From the NCBI GenBank assembly GCA_002412775.1, contig DHVT01000025.1, positions 209,946-223,351 on the forward strand: a DNA stretch of 13,406 bases, given 5' to 3'. This DNA comes from Firmicutes bacterium UBA5201. Lineage in GTDB: Bacteria; Bacillota; Clostridia; Peptostreptococcales; Acidaminobacteraceae. The notes beneath the pieces were generated by a model that was not told the DNA's origin, did not search any database, and saw only the letters and a list, made by a program, of their open reading frames with translations. The translations under genes and the position numbers were made by a program. Shown piece after piece: positions 1 through 7,887 of the stretch. The first letter of the stretch is position 1. Every line of letters starts with the position of its first letter.

Positions 1-2
1 CT

Positions 3-1613
3 ATCATGGGCGTTATGATCATTGGTTATGGAATTGAGAAGACAGGTATAATGGACAGTCTGGCTCTGGTGATCATGAATAAAACAGGCACTAAAGAAAA
101 TAGAGTCGTAGCCACTATAATGGTAGTGACGGGAATCATTTCCTCATTTATGCAAAATATCGGTTCAGTTGCATTGTTCCTACCTGCAGTTAAGAAAATT
201 GGAAACAAAACCGGAATCAGCAGCCAAAGACTGATCATGCCGATGGCGTTTTCAGGAATACTTGGAGGAACTATTACGATGGTAGCCTCTGGACCTCTGA
301 TCATTTTAAATGACCTGCTTGCAGAAGGTGGATATGAGGGATATGGACTGTTCAGTGTTTCCCCCATAGGTCTTGGACTCCTGACAGCGGGAGTACTCTA
401 CTTCTTCTTTTTTTCAAAGCTTGTACTTCCAAGGGGGAAGGAGAAATCCCATTTGAGAAACGATGAACTTCTTGACCTATATGATTTGCCCAAGAAAATT
501 TATGAAGTCGATTTGGTTCGAGCCAGTGATTTGAACGGTAAAACAATCGAGGAACTTGCGATATGGAAAACTTTTGGGATTCATATTCTCGCCCTTTGGG
601 ATTCTGGAAGCAAGATTTATATTCCCTGGAGAAAGACCCTTTTAATGGAAGGGCAGACATTGGCCGTATTCGGAGAAGAAGAGCAACTTGAGAATTTTTT
701 TAAAACCTTTGATTTAAAACCAAAAGATCAATTGACTACGTTTAAAGAACTTGGAGACAATCAAGAAGCTGCTTTTGCTGAAATCATTCTCCCACCCGAT
801 TCAAATCTGAAAGGAAAAACCATAGAAGAAATTGCACTAAGGAAAAACTACAAAATTGAGCCCATCATCTATATAAATAACGATGGGAATAGATTGAACT
901 ACATGGATTGGGAAATGGAGTCCGGACTAAAAGCCATCGTCTTTGGAAGATGGGAGGATCTTACGAGTCTCAAGGACTCAAAGGATTTTGTGGTCATCAG
1001 CCAAATCAAGCCACCACCTGAAGTTTCAAGGGCTGACAAAAAGATACACGCCATGGTGATTTTAGGTGTGGGAATTTTGATGATCTTGCTTGGAGTTCCA
1101 CTCCCATTAAGTTTTCTTTCCGCAGCGGTATTGATGTTGTTTGCCAAAGTGATTTACAAGGAAGAGTTATACAAGGCAATAGACTGGAAAACCGTTTTTC
1201 TGCTCGCTGGACTTATTCCGCTTGGAATTGCCTTTGAAGAGACAGGTGCGGCCAGACTTGTAGCAGAAGCGATTATTAATGTGGTAGAGTCATGGAATGT
1301 AATATTTATAATCCTTGTGATTGGTGTAATCACATCCTTCTTTTCACTTTTTATGTCCAACGTTGCAGCGACAGTGCTGATGGTCCCTTTGATTCTGATC
1401 ATGGGTGAGAGTTTTGGAATAGATCCAAGAGGACTTGCACTATTGGTTGCTGTTGCTGCTTCAAATTCATTTATTTTACCTACACATCAGGTAAATGCAT
1501 ATGTTGTGGGCATAGGTAATTATAAGAATTCAGACTTTATAAAGGCTGGAGGGATTATGAGTGTCATATTTCTTTTGGTATCATCTTTGATGGTATATTT
1601 CTTTTATATCTGA
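3..1613 (+). CDS. SLC13/DASS-type anion permease with two TrkA-C domains, 5' truncated
   Basis: An integral membrane permease of the SLC13 (divalent anion:Na+ symporter) group, in the subtype with a central cytoplasmic pair of TrkA-C (RCK-C) domains. The frame is open to the window edge, so perhaps 50-60 N-terminal residues are missing (family length near 590). Counting from the first ATG at 6, membrane segments fill about residues 1-140. TrkA-C domain 1 is about 166-236 and TrkA-C domain 2 about 256-331, each with the GKTIEE-type opening. More membrane helices follow from 348 to 535. Two pseudo-symmetric loop motifs are visible: MQNIGSVALFLP (residues 49-60) and MSNVAATVLMVP (450-461), matching the substrate/Na+ loops of the family. 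It lies 24 bp upstream of a YeeE/YedE pair, so a sulfur oxyanion such as sulfate or thiosulfate is a plausible substrate. That is inference from context; the family also carries dicarboxylates, phosphate and other anions. Confidence 0.88.
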   Translation: MMGVMIIGYGIEKTGIMDSLALVIMNKTGTKENRVVATIMVVTGIISSFMQNIGSVALFLPAVKKIGNKTGISSQRLIMPMAFSGILGGTITMVASGPLIILNDLLAEGGYEGYGLFSVSPIGLGLLTAGVLYFFFFSKLVLPRGKEKSHLRNDELLDLYDLPKKIYEVDLVRASDLNGKTIEELAIWKTFGIHILALWDSGSKIYIPWRKTLLMEGQTLAVFGEEEQLENFFKTFDLKPKDQLTTFKELGDNQEAAFAEIILPPDSNLKGKTIEEIALRKNYKIEPIIYINNDGNRLNYMDWEMESGLKAIVFGRWEDLTSLKDSKDFVVISQIKPPPEVSRADKKIHAMVILGVGILMILLGVPLPLSFLSAAVLMLFAKVIYKEELYKAIDWKTVFLLAGLIPLGIAFEETGAARLVAEAIINVVESWNVIFIILVIGVITSFFSLFMSNVAATVLMVPLILIMGESFGIDPRGLALLVAVAASNSFILPTHQVNAYVVGIGNYKNSDFIKAGGIMSVIFLLVSSLMVYFFYI

Positions 1614-1637
1614 AAGAACATGTAAAGGAGAGTGAAC

Positions 1638-2150
1638 ATGGAATTTTTAATGCTTGAAAGATGGTCTCCTTATGTTTTGGGAGTCTTGATAGGACTTTTG
1701 AATATTGGATCGCTTTTAGTCACAAAGAAAGCTTTAGGAGCATCCACCAGTTATATGAAGTTTGGAGGTATTATTTTCAGGACCTTTAACAAGGATAAGG
1801 TAGCGAACAATGTCTATTATCAGAAAAGCAAGTTGGAGCTCGACCGGGGAATCATGTTGGTGGTTGGAATCGTTATTGGAGCGTTTGCATCGGCGCAACT
1901 TTCTGGTAGCTTCAACCTTACTGCTGTACCGAACATGTGGGCAACAGAAGTTTCAGACAGTTCTTTAATTAGATTTTTTGTTGCGATTGTTGGAGGCATT
2001 TTCCTTGGAGTTGGATCAAGATGGGCTGATGGTTGTACTAGTGGGCACGGTATAAGTGGTACCTCACTGTTGTCGGCTTTGAGCTGGGTGGCTTCTATCG
2101 CATTTTTTGTTGGCGGAATAGCTGTTGCCTACCTTGTATACGGAATATAG
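1638..2150 (+). CDS. YeeE/YedE-family sulfur transporter, first half-subunit (PmpA-like)
   Basis: A 170-residue membrane protein of the YeeE/YedE (sulfur transport) family, in the short form that works as one half of a transporter. It has about four or five hydrophobic segments: roughly 11-30, 71-90, 110-127 and 145-168. The conserved cysteine signature DGCTSGHGISG sits at about residues 131-141 with Cys133; in the characterised thiosulfate transporter TsuA (YeeE) such membrane cysteines line the substrate path. I chose ATG 1638, not GTG 1632, because AAAGGAG (1624-1630) lies 7 nt before the ATG and overlaps the region just before the GTG. The partner half starts 11 bp after the stop. The pair resembles PmpA/PmpB-type proteins, proposed polysulfide/persulfide permeases. 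Family membership is clear; the exact substrate (thiosulfate, persulfide or other) is not. Confidence 0.88.
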   Translation: MEFLMLERWSPYVLGVLIGLLNIGSLLVTKKALGASTSYMKFGGIIFRTFNKDKVANNVYYQKSKLELDRGIMLVVGIVIGAFASAQLSGSFNLTAVPNMWATEVSDSSLIRFFVAIVGGIFLGVGSRWADGCTSGHGISGTSLLSALSWVASIAFFVGGIAVAYLVYGI

Positions 2151-2161
2151 AGGTGTTGAGG

Positions 2162-2707
2162 ATGAAAAAAAATAATAAAAAAATGATTCAAGGTCTTGTG
2201 ATAGGTATTTTATTTGGATTTTTCCTTCAGAAGGGTGGAGTAACACAATACAACGTCATAATGGGCCAATTGAGACTTACAGATTTTACTGTAATAAAAA
2301 TAATCCTCACGGCTGTTGTGGTATCCATGCTTGGTGTAAGCTATTTCTACCCAAGGGATATGGTTCCGGTGAAGACAAAAGAAGGATCCATCAAGAATGC
2401 GATCATTGGAGGGCTCCTATTTGGCATCGGGTTTGGACTATTAGGGTATTGTCCGGGCACAATAGCCGGAGCGATAGGTAATGGATCTATTGATGCTTTA
2501 TTTGGAGGGGTCATAGGAATTGTCCTGGGGACGGTCATCTATGCTTTGATGTATGAAACGCTGATAGCGAAAGGCATTCACACAAAGGACAGATTCAGTG
2601 GGCATAGTCTTTTCCATAAGATTCCCGGAAACCCGTTCAAGTATACTATACCAATAGGTTCAGCACTAGTTCTGGTGATGTATATAATGGAAAGCGCTGG
2701 ATTTTGA
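2162..2707 (+). CDS. YeeE/YedE-family sulfur transporter, second half-subunit (PmpB / DUF6691-like)
   Basis: A 181-residue membrane protein, the second half of the split YeeE/YedE-type transporter. A basic N-terminus (MKKNNKKM) precedes a first helix and the segment FFLQKGGVTQYN (about residues 20-31). That segment corresponds to the first re-entrant element of the family, but Val/Thr occupy the place where many full-length members have Cys. The second signature GYCPGT (residues 95-100, Cys97) is intact. I chose ATG 2162 over in-frame GTG 2153 and TTG 2156 because AGAGGTG (2149-2155) gives a 6-nt spacing to the ATG. The site overlaps the stop of the preceding gene, which implies coupled translation. 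Sequence style matches the group often labelled DUF6691. It should form one transporter with the preceding gene. Confidence 0.87.
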   Translation: MKKNNKKMIQGLVIGILFGFFLQKGGVTQYNVIMGQLRLTDFTVIKIILTAVVVSMLGVSYFYPRDMVPVKTKEGSIKNAIIGGLLFGIGFGLLGYCPGTIAGAIGNGSIDALFGGVIGIVLGTVIYALMYETLIAKGIHTKDRFSGHSLFHKIPGNPFKYTIPIGSALVLVMYIMESAGF

Positions 2708-2723
2708 ACACTCTCACCACTTA

Positions 2724-2754
2724 CGCCGTTCGGGTACCAGGTACCCGAACGGCG
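2724..2754. repeat. Perfect 15-bp inverted repeat, copy 1 of a shared palindrome
   Basis: Arms 2724-2738 and 2740-2754 are exact reverse complements around a single base (2739), with the core GGGTACCAGGTACCC. No T-run follows, so it is not a classic intrinsic terminator on either strand, although the stem could still stop transcription or protect the 3' end of the transport operon mRNA. It ends 3 bp before the -35 hexamer of the next gene, so an operator role is also possible. A related copy lies at 9916-9946, identical at 27 of 31 positions. Confidence 0.85.
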
Positions 2755-2757
2755 GTA

Positions 2758-2786
2758 TAGACTCAAGTGTTTTAGTAAGGTATAAT
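2758..2786 (+). promoter_or_regulatory. Sigma-A-type promoter for the double flavodoxin gene
   Basis: A -35 TAGACT (2758-2763) and a consensus -10 TATAAT (2781-2786) are separated by exactly 17 bp. Transcription would start near 2793, about 30 nt before the ATG at 2824. The ribosome binding site AAAGGAG is at 2809-2815. The palindrome at 2724-2754 lies directly upstream. Confidence 0.65.
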
Positions 2787-2823
2787 TAGCAATGAAAATC
2801 TATGATTCAAAGGAGAACTCAAG

Positions 2824-4080
2824 ATGAAAATCAACATCATTTCATTACTTTCCGAGCACGACATGAAGTTACATGAAGAATTGGAATCGCTATATCGAAG
2901 TAAATTTCCACAAGCACTCGTTTCACTACATATTTTCGATGCAACCGCACTAAAGGATTGCATTGGATGTTGGAATTGTTGGGTGAAAGCACCAGGACTA
3001 TGTATACATAATGACAATATGGAAGAGATTTATAAACTTATTATGTCCAGTGATCAAGTCGTACTCGCATTGCCGACTCAGGCTCAATTTTTGAGTGGTG
3101 CCGCCAAAACATTTATTGATCGTTTGATCCCGCTTTTTCATCCTTATATTATTGTGCACAAGAATGAATTGATGCATGAGGAACGTTATCATGATTTTCC
3201 AGTTCTAGATTACTATTTTGATTCAGTTGGTCTGACTGATGAGGGCACAAAAGTGATTGAAGATTACCTGAGTAGGACCGCTACACATTTCAGAGTCGAC
3301 AGCGCCATTGTTAAACATGATATTTCAGGGAGCTTGATTCAAATACCCCTCACCAATCGCCAACCTGCTGAAGATTTGGAATGGCAACCGCTCCCGGAGG
3401 AGTACCGTAAAGGTAAAATTGTTCTTTATAACTGCTCTCCACGTGGAAAAAAAGGCAATAGCTTAAAAATATTGAATGGGATAACAAAGGGAATTGAAGC
3501 GAGTGGCGTTCCCAATGAAGATATCCTCATCCGGCATCTTGTAGAAAAATCAAATCATGAAGAGTGGGTGCAGGATTTTCATAACCATTCGAGACATTTC
3601 TTTGTTTTACCGCTTTACGTCCATGCAATGCCAGGCACCGTCATGAAATTTTTTGAAAAAATCGAACCTTCGACAACAGGGACATGCCAACTGAGCTTTT
3701 TCGTACAATCGGGTTTTACCGAAGGTTTTCAATCCCATTACCTCCGCGCATGGCTTGCACGGTTTCCTATGCAAATCAATTGCCTATATGGTGGAACACT
3801 CATCAAAGGAGGGATGGAGTCCCTTCAGATGAAACCGGATCAGGCAAATCAAAAGCTCTACCTACAGCTTTCGGCACTGGGTGAGGCATACGCACTGGAA
3901 GGTATGATGAGTGAAAGTACGGTTCATGCGCTTGCGAGCAGAGCGCACTTGTCAACGACAGAAAAAATAATATTGCCGATCATAATGAAATCACCTCTGG
4001 GCCGTATGTACTGGGACATGCAACTCAAGCGCAATGGCGCCTATGAGAGACGTTTTGATCGCCCTTATGAATCCATTTAA
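2824..4080 (+). CDS. Tandem flavodoxin-fold protein with iron-sulfur-flavoprotein cysteine motif
   Basis: A 418-residue cytoplasmic protein that reads as two flavodoxin-like (NADPH-dependent FMN reductase-like) domains in one chain. Domain 1 (about residues 1-165) carries DCIGCWNCW with Cys46, Cys49, Cys52 and Cys60. This CX2CX2CX7C spacing fits the compact 4Fe-4S motif of archaeal/clostridial iron-sulfur flavoproteins (CX2CX2CX4-7C), followed by NDNMEEI as in those proteins. Domain 2 (about 197-360) opens with a new beta strand and an FMN-loop-like YNCSPRGKKGNS (202-213), and has PLYVHAMPG (263-271) as the second flavin-contact loop; it has no matching cluster. A C-terminal tail (about 360-418) is of unknown function. 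The start is supported by AAAGGAG 8 nt upstream. It is monocistronic, bounded by its own promoter and a terminator. Electron acceptor and donor cannot be told from sequence. Ordinary family members are near 180-250 aa, so the double length is unusual. Confidence 0.8.
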   Translation: MKINIISLLSEHDMKLHEELESLYRSKFPQALVSLHIFDATALKDCIGCWNCWVKAPGLCIHNDNMEEIYKLIMSSDQVVLALPTQAQFLSGAAKTFIDRLIPLFHPYIIVHKNELMHEERYHDFPVLDYYFDSVGLTDEGTKVIEDYLSRTATHFRVDSAIVKHDISGSLIQIPLTNRQPAEDLEWQPLPEEYRKGKIVLYNCSPRGKKGNSLKILNGITKGIEASGVPNEDILIRHLVEKSNHEEWVQDFHNHSRHFFVLPLYVHAMPGTVMKFFEKIEPSTTGTCQLSFFVQSGFTEGFQSHYLRAWLARFPMQINCLYGGTLIKGGMESLQMKPDQANQKLYLQLSALGEAYALEGMMSESTVHALASRAHLSTTEKIILPIIMKSPLGRMYWDMQLKRNGAYERRFDRPYESI

Positions 4081-4082
4081 TG

Positions 4083-4112
4083 AAAAAACCCATGCACCCG
4101 CATGGGTTTTTT
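4083..4112. terminator. Bidirectional intrinsic terminator
   Basis: Arms 4083-4095 and 4100-4112 are perfect complements with a 4-nt loop. The stem has a GC-containing CCCATGC core flanked by A6 on one side and T6 on the other, so it terminates transcription on both strands. It lies between the convergent flavodoxin gene and the RND exporter gene. Confidence 0.92.
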
Positions 4113-4115
4113 ACA

Positions 4116-6179
4116 TTATAACTTCCGTAGAATGGTCGGCAAAAGCGTGAGCGTCAGTATGACACTGGTGATCATTGTAAACCACATCACCATGGAGACG
4201 TAAGTGTGGATCTTTAATGGTGAGAGCATTAGTGCGCTCATACCTATGGCGAGGCCGATTGCGTTTGCAATGATGGGCCTTGACGTATAGTGAAAGGCTT
4301 CATTGATGGCATCCTCAGAAGTCATGTTCCTGGATTTGAAGGTGCCCCAAACTGAAATGAAGTGAATCGCATAATCGATTCCAATACCGATGGAAATTGA
4401 AAACATGAGCATCGAAAATAGATTGAGTGGAATTTGAGTAATAGCCAAGTAGCCATACAGAAGGAATATGGTCAATGTGATCGGGACCAGCGCCACCAGT
4501 GATGGAATGAGTTTTCTAAGAGAAATGAAGATTAGGATAAAGACTAGCAGCAGGGCCACCACTTGAGTAGGCAACTGTGAAGCGACCATCTGATCGTTTA
4601 GATCTTTCATGATGTACTGGACACTTGTGATTTTTACTGAATTGGAAAGGGGAAGCCTTGAAAGGTCCGCTTCAATACTTTTTAGACTAGTATCATCCAG
4701 CTGATTTGGAAATGCAATGACTCTGCCGATCTGTCTATTCATATCCAGAAATTGAGATTGCATTGCTTCACTTATGTTTGCCAGCGATGCAGCGATCTGA
4801 TTAATGCCGATAACCCTTGAAATGTATATAGTGTCCATAAGTGCAGTCTCTATGACCTTTGAAATTTCGAGTGGAGATTGACCTTCTGACCATTCGTAAG
4901 CGACCATTAGTGGTATGCCACCTCCGGTTGCTTTTTCGATTTGCTCAAAGCTTTGATAGAGCTCGGTGCTTTCCTTATAGAACATCAACTGGTTAAAATC
5001 GGTTCGGATAGAGGGTAGAACCACTGCTGTAAGTGCAATCATGACAATGAGCAATAAAACGATAGGCTTGCCCCAGAGCCTTTTCAAACTCAAAAGTATT
5101 CGTTCGTTACGGTGCTTGATGGGCTTGAGGGTCAATTTTGACATCAGTAGAACAGGTAAAAACCACCAGGTTGCTATTCCGGCAAGAAATACACCTGAAC
5201 TCGCAGCAATGACCAAATCATTGACGACAGCTTCTCTTGCATACAGCAGTGAAAGGAAGCCCACCATGGTTGTAAGGGTGGTTATGATCATGGGTACCCC
5301 GACCATTTCTAGAGATTTGGTGACAGCAAGTTTTTTGTCATGACTGGTTTCGTAAGCTTCTTGAAAGTGTGAGATAAAGTGTAATCCATCTGCACTTCCT
5401 ATGATCAACGTGAAAATAGGTGCCAAAACGGTAGTGATGGAAACGCCGCTACCGGACCAACCAAAGATTCCCATGGTCCAAATCGATGCGACAATCGCAG
5501 GCAAAACAGACAGCAGTGTCGCTTTGATGCTACCCATTTGCCAGCTGAACACGAGGAAAATACCTCCAATGGCCAATGGGGGCAAAAAGACCAAAATGGA
5601 AAGCAAATAGTCGAAGAGCTTGTTTTGCATATAATCATCGCCAGCCAAGTGAAAGGTGATTTCTTGATCATTCAGGTGATCTTCCATTTGATGGAGATCA
5701 CTGACAGAGAGTTTGTCCTTGATGGGCAGATCAATTCTAAAATACAACTTGTCCTCACCTAGAGTAACTGGTGACATAGGACCTAGTGGTGCCAACATTT
5801 CCACGAAAGCATCAGCTGTGATATCACTGCGTTCACCGGGAAGACGCATGAATTCCGATGAAAACATCGGCATTTGAGACACCTCAAAAGATTCCAGACG
5901 GTCTGCCACCTGCAGAACGGACATCGCTTTCATAATGTCAGAGACTTGAAACGTCTCTTGGTCATAAACCAATAGCACAGTGAGTTGATTCGTTGAAAAG
6001 CTTTCATTCAAGGTATTTAATGTGTCGGCGTAAGGGCTGTTATCCGATGCGAACAAATCGAATTCCACTTCGATTTGCAGTTGCCTGATGCCGGCAATCG
6101 CCATAATCAGGGTCAAGCCCATCAAGATTATCAATAGTTTTCGGTACTTGGTCAGTGCTGAAATATAACGTTTGATCAT
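4116..6179 (-). CDS. RND/MMPL-family exporter
   Basis: A 687-residue polytopic membrane protein of the RND superfamily, MMPL/'predicted exporter' branch. It has two homologous halves, each with one TM helix, a large extracytoplasmic loop, then five TM helices. Half 1: TM1 about 14-30, loop about 35-190, TM2-6 about 191-350. Half 2: TM7 about 371-390, loop about 395-530, TM8-12 about 537-685. The central-helix signatures are GSADGLHF (261-268) and GIGIDYAIHF (598-607); Asp602-Tyr603 is the usual proton-relay pair of MMPL proteins, and the first half has Asp264. Upstream is a GAGGTGAG ribosome site (6183-6190), and the SLH protein gene ends 30 bp before the start, so the two are very likely co-transcribed. 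Proteins of this branch export lipids, hydrophobic small molecules or peptides; the cargo is unknown here. With no outer membrane expected, it probably works without a tripartite tunnel. Confidence 0.88.
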   Translation of the reverse strand: MIKRYISALTKYRKLLIILMGLTLIMAIAGIRQLQIEVEFDLFASDNSPYADTLNTLNESFSTNQLTVLLVYDQETFQVSDIMKAMSVLQVADRLESFEVSQMPMFSSEFMRLPGERSDITADAFVEMLAPLGPMSPVTLGEDKLYFRIDLPIKDKLSVSDLHQMEDHLNDQEITFHLAGDDYMQNKLFDYLLSILVFLPPLAIGGIFLVFSWQMGSIKATLLSVLPAIVASIWTMGIFGWSGSGVSITTVLAPIFTLIIGSADGLHFISHFQEAYETSHDKKLAVTKSLEMVGVPMIITTLTTMVGFLSLLYAREAVVNDLVIAASSGVFLAGIATWWFLPVLLMSKLTLKPIKHRNERILLSLKRLWGKPIVLLLIVMIALTAVVLPSIRTDFNQLMFYKESTELYQSFEQIEKATGGGIPLMVAYEWSEGQSPLEISKVIETALMDTIYISRVIGINQIAASLANISEAMQSQFLDMNRQIGRVIAFPNQLDDTSLKSIEADLSRLPLSNSVKITSVQYIMKDLNDQMVASQLPTQVVALLLVFILIFISLRKLIPSLVALVPITLTIFLLYGYLAITQIPLNLFSMLMFSISIGIGIDYAIHFISVWGTFKSRNMTSEDAINEAFHYTSRPIIANAIGLAIGMSALMLSPLKIHTYVSMVMWFTMITSVILTLTLLPTILRKL

Positions 6180-6209
6180 GATCTCACCTCTAGATGTGAA
6201 TATCTTTCT

Positions 6210-7751
6210 CTAGAATGTTCCAACGTCTGTGACGTTACCTTCTTCAATCGTTATGTTACCTTTTAGCACAGTGCCTACGTTGTTGTAAATATCGTATATG
6301 CCAGGTGAAAGAGTAATTATAAACCGACCCCCGGTAGATATTTTTGCGATTTGCGTGACTTGGTCCGATTTGCGTACAATGTAGATTTCACTGCCGGCTG
6401 GCCGATTGGTTACCCCAGTGATAATTCCCATCTCAGAAGGGATGGTGTAACTTTTGCCGCTGGTGAAGTTTTGGTTTTGCAAACTGATTCTCATGTCACC
6501 ATCTTCGCTGAGGTTAAAATGGGATCCGCTGAAATTGCCTGCATGGGGTACGGTTCCGGCGGCATTCAACTCAATATTGATGTCGTATTTCCCTGCGTTG
6601 ACAGGGCTGGAAAAATAGCCTTGGCTGTCGACGTCAATCGGAGAATAGGATTGTGGGTTATTGCTTGGCATAATTCCCACTTTGACGTTGGTGGCGGGTT
6701 CTCCATTAAATGGATTGATGACACGACCACTGATTAGAGCAGCAGTATTGGATGCTATGGCAGAAATCGTTCTATCAATCCACTCGCCATCTGAATAGAT
6801 GTTTGCCAAAAAACGCAGTTGTACGTGATCATCCGCAGCAAGTGTGGTGTAGTTGACACTGGCCATGCCGTTTGCATCTGTGATTGCTTCCGTTGCGGAC
6901 AGCTGTGCCATTCTGTCAACATTGCCTGAATTTGCGAAAAAACCGATGCTTGTATTGGCTGCAGGAAGATTGCTGTCGCCATGTGTCGCAGTGACTGTGA
7001 TTTTGATGGTCTGACCCCCGCCTGGATTTACGATGGCATCACTGAGTTGCAGTTTGATATCTGCATTTCTGTAGTTCATTGGTTCACCACGCTCAGAGAC
7101 GTGCCATTCCTCAAGGGGCTCTGTGGCGAATGTGATGACATCGATGATTCTTTGTCCGTCTGGACGTTCTACCAAATAAAGTGCTGTGGTGGTCATCCGC
7201 GCCATTTCTGCACGATTCATGATGCCGCTTCCCAGATAATGAAGACCCCGATCGAGTCCCAAACTGCTGGCCATCTGATTGTAGCTGTCAGGCCAAACTA
7301 TGATTTCGCCCTCATGCTGTAAGATCCGAGTGAGAATCGCAGCCCAGTGCACCATCTGCAATGGATCACCAGGAGCATACTGATTATTTCCGACGCCTTT
7401 TAGAATGTCATCTTGCGCCATTAGGTTGATCCATCCCATGGCCCATGCGTGACGAGTGCCTTCTACGTCATTGAAAAGAGATTTCGATAGGGCGGCAGTT
7501 GCCGCATCAGCCTCTGTATAGCCAAGCAACTGTCCTGCTACTCTAGCGGCTGCAGCGCGGTTAAGCTCAAGCAGCGGGGCGAACTGATTGTTGCCGACAC
7601 CTTCCAGAATGCCGAGCCTCGACATTTCCAAGATGGCATCGCTGTGCGGGTTATTGTCAATGTCAGAGTAGGGAGATGCAAAACTACCGCATGTCAATGC
7701 GATGGTCAAAACAATCGTTAACACAACAGATTTAACAAGTTTTTGCCTCAT
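6210..7751 (-). CDS. Secreted SLH-domain protein with Ig-like and carboxypeptidase-regulatory-like domains
   Basis: A 513-residue exported surface protein. A signal peptide occupies about residues 1-25 (basic start, hydrophobic core, SFAS at the probable cut). Three SLH repeats follow at about 27-75, 92-145 and 150-200. The first two carry a GVGNNQ(F/Y)AP element (51-59, 119-127) in place of the commoner GYPDGTFRP. SLH repeats bind pyruvylated secondary cell-wall polymer. Residues about 230-333 form a bacterial Ig-like domain (PGGGQTIKITVTA and an ITDANGMASVNYT strand pair as in Big_1). Residues about 339-425 form a carboxypeptidase-regulatory-like beta domain (SGRVINPFNGEPA; SQGYFSSPVNAGKYDI), and about 441-513 a weaker second copy (GIITGVTNRPAGSEI; GRFIITLSPGIYDI). 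The start has an AAGGAGGAG site (7756-7764). No enzyme motif is visible. Operon position before the RND exporter suggests a related envelope role, which is inference. Confidence 0.85.
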   Translation of the reverse strand: MRQKLVKSVVLTIVLTIALTCGSFASPYSDIDNNPHSDAILEMSRLGILEGVGNNQFAPLLELNRAAAARVAGQLLGYTEADAATAALSKSLFNDVEGTRHAWAMGWINLMAQDDILKGVGNNQYAPGDPLQMVHWAAILTRILQHEGEIIVWPDSYNQMASSLGLDRGLHYLGSGIMNRAEMARMTTTALYLVERPDGQRIIDVITFATEPLEEWHVSERGEPMNYRNADIKLQLSDAIVNPGGGQTIKITVTATHGDSNLPAANTSIGFFANSGNVDRMAQLSATEAITDANGMASVNYTTLAADDHVQLRFLANIYSDGEWIDRTISAIASNTAALISGRVINPFNGEPATNVKVGIMPSNNPQSYSPIDVDSQGYFSSPVNAGKYDINIELNAAGTVPHAGNFSGSHFNLSEDGDMRISLQNQNFTSGKSYTIPSEMGIITGVTNRPAGSEIYIVRKSDQVTQIAKISTGGRFIITLSPGIYDIYNNVGTVLKGNITIEEGNVTDVGTF

Positions 7752-7858
7752 GATTCTCCTCCTTAATACTCAACTCAAAGTTTACATTATGTGTTTACCC
7801 ATTATTTCGGGAATTATTGTGAACAAACCCATAAAGAAGCAACCACACTTCGTTGAAG

Positions 7859-7887
7859 TTGAAAGGTTGCAAAGTAAATGTTAAAAT
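7859..7887 (+). promoter_or_regulatory. Sigma-A-type promoter for the c-di-GMP signalling gene
   Basis: TTGAAA (7859-7864) and TAAAAT (7882-7887) are spaced 17 bp, each one base from consensus. Transcription would begin near 7894, giving a leader of about 38 nt to the ATT at 7932. The -35 overlaps a small inverted repeat (GCAACC 7839-7844 / GGTTGC 7865-7870). The divergent SLH gene begins at 7751, so this 180-bp gap is shared control DNA; I could not pick a convincing promoter for the minus strand in it. Confidence 0.6.

Noticed and set aside
3684..3884. Small open frame inside the flavodoxin-like gene
   Set aside because: Overlaps a real gene in another frame, with no own ribosome site.
5288..5300. 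GGGTACCCC in the RND gene as a third copy of the palindrome family
   Set aside because: Only a half-core without the second arm; it fits coding sequence and is expected by chance.
6351..6737. 128-codon open frame opposite the SLH gene
   Set aside because: Antisense shadow of a well-supported secreted protein; no ribosome site and no recognisable motif.
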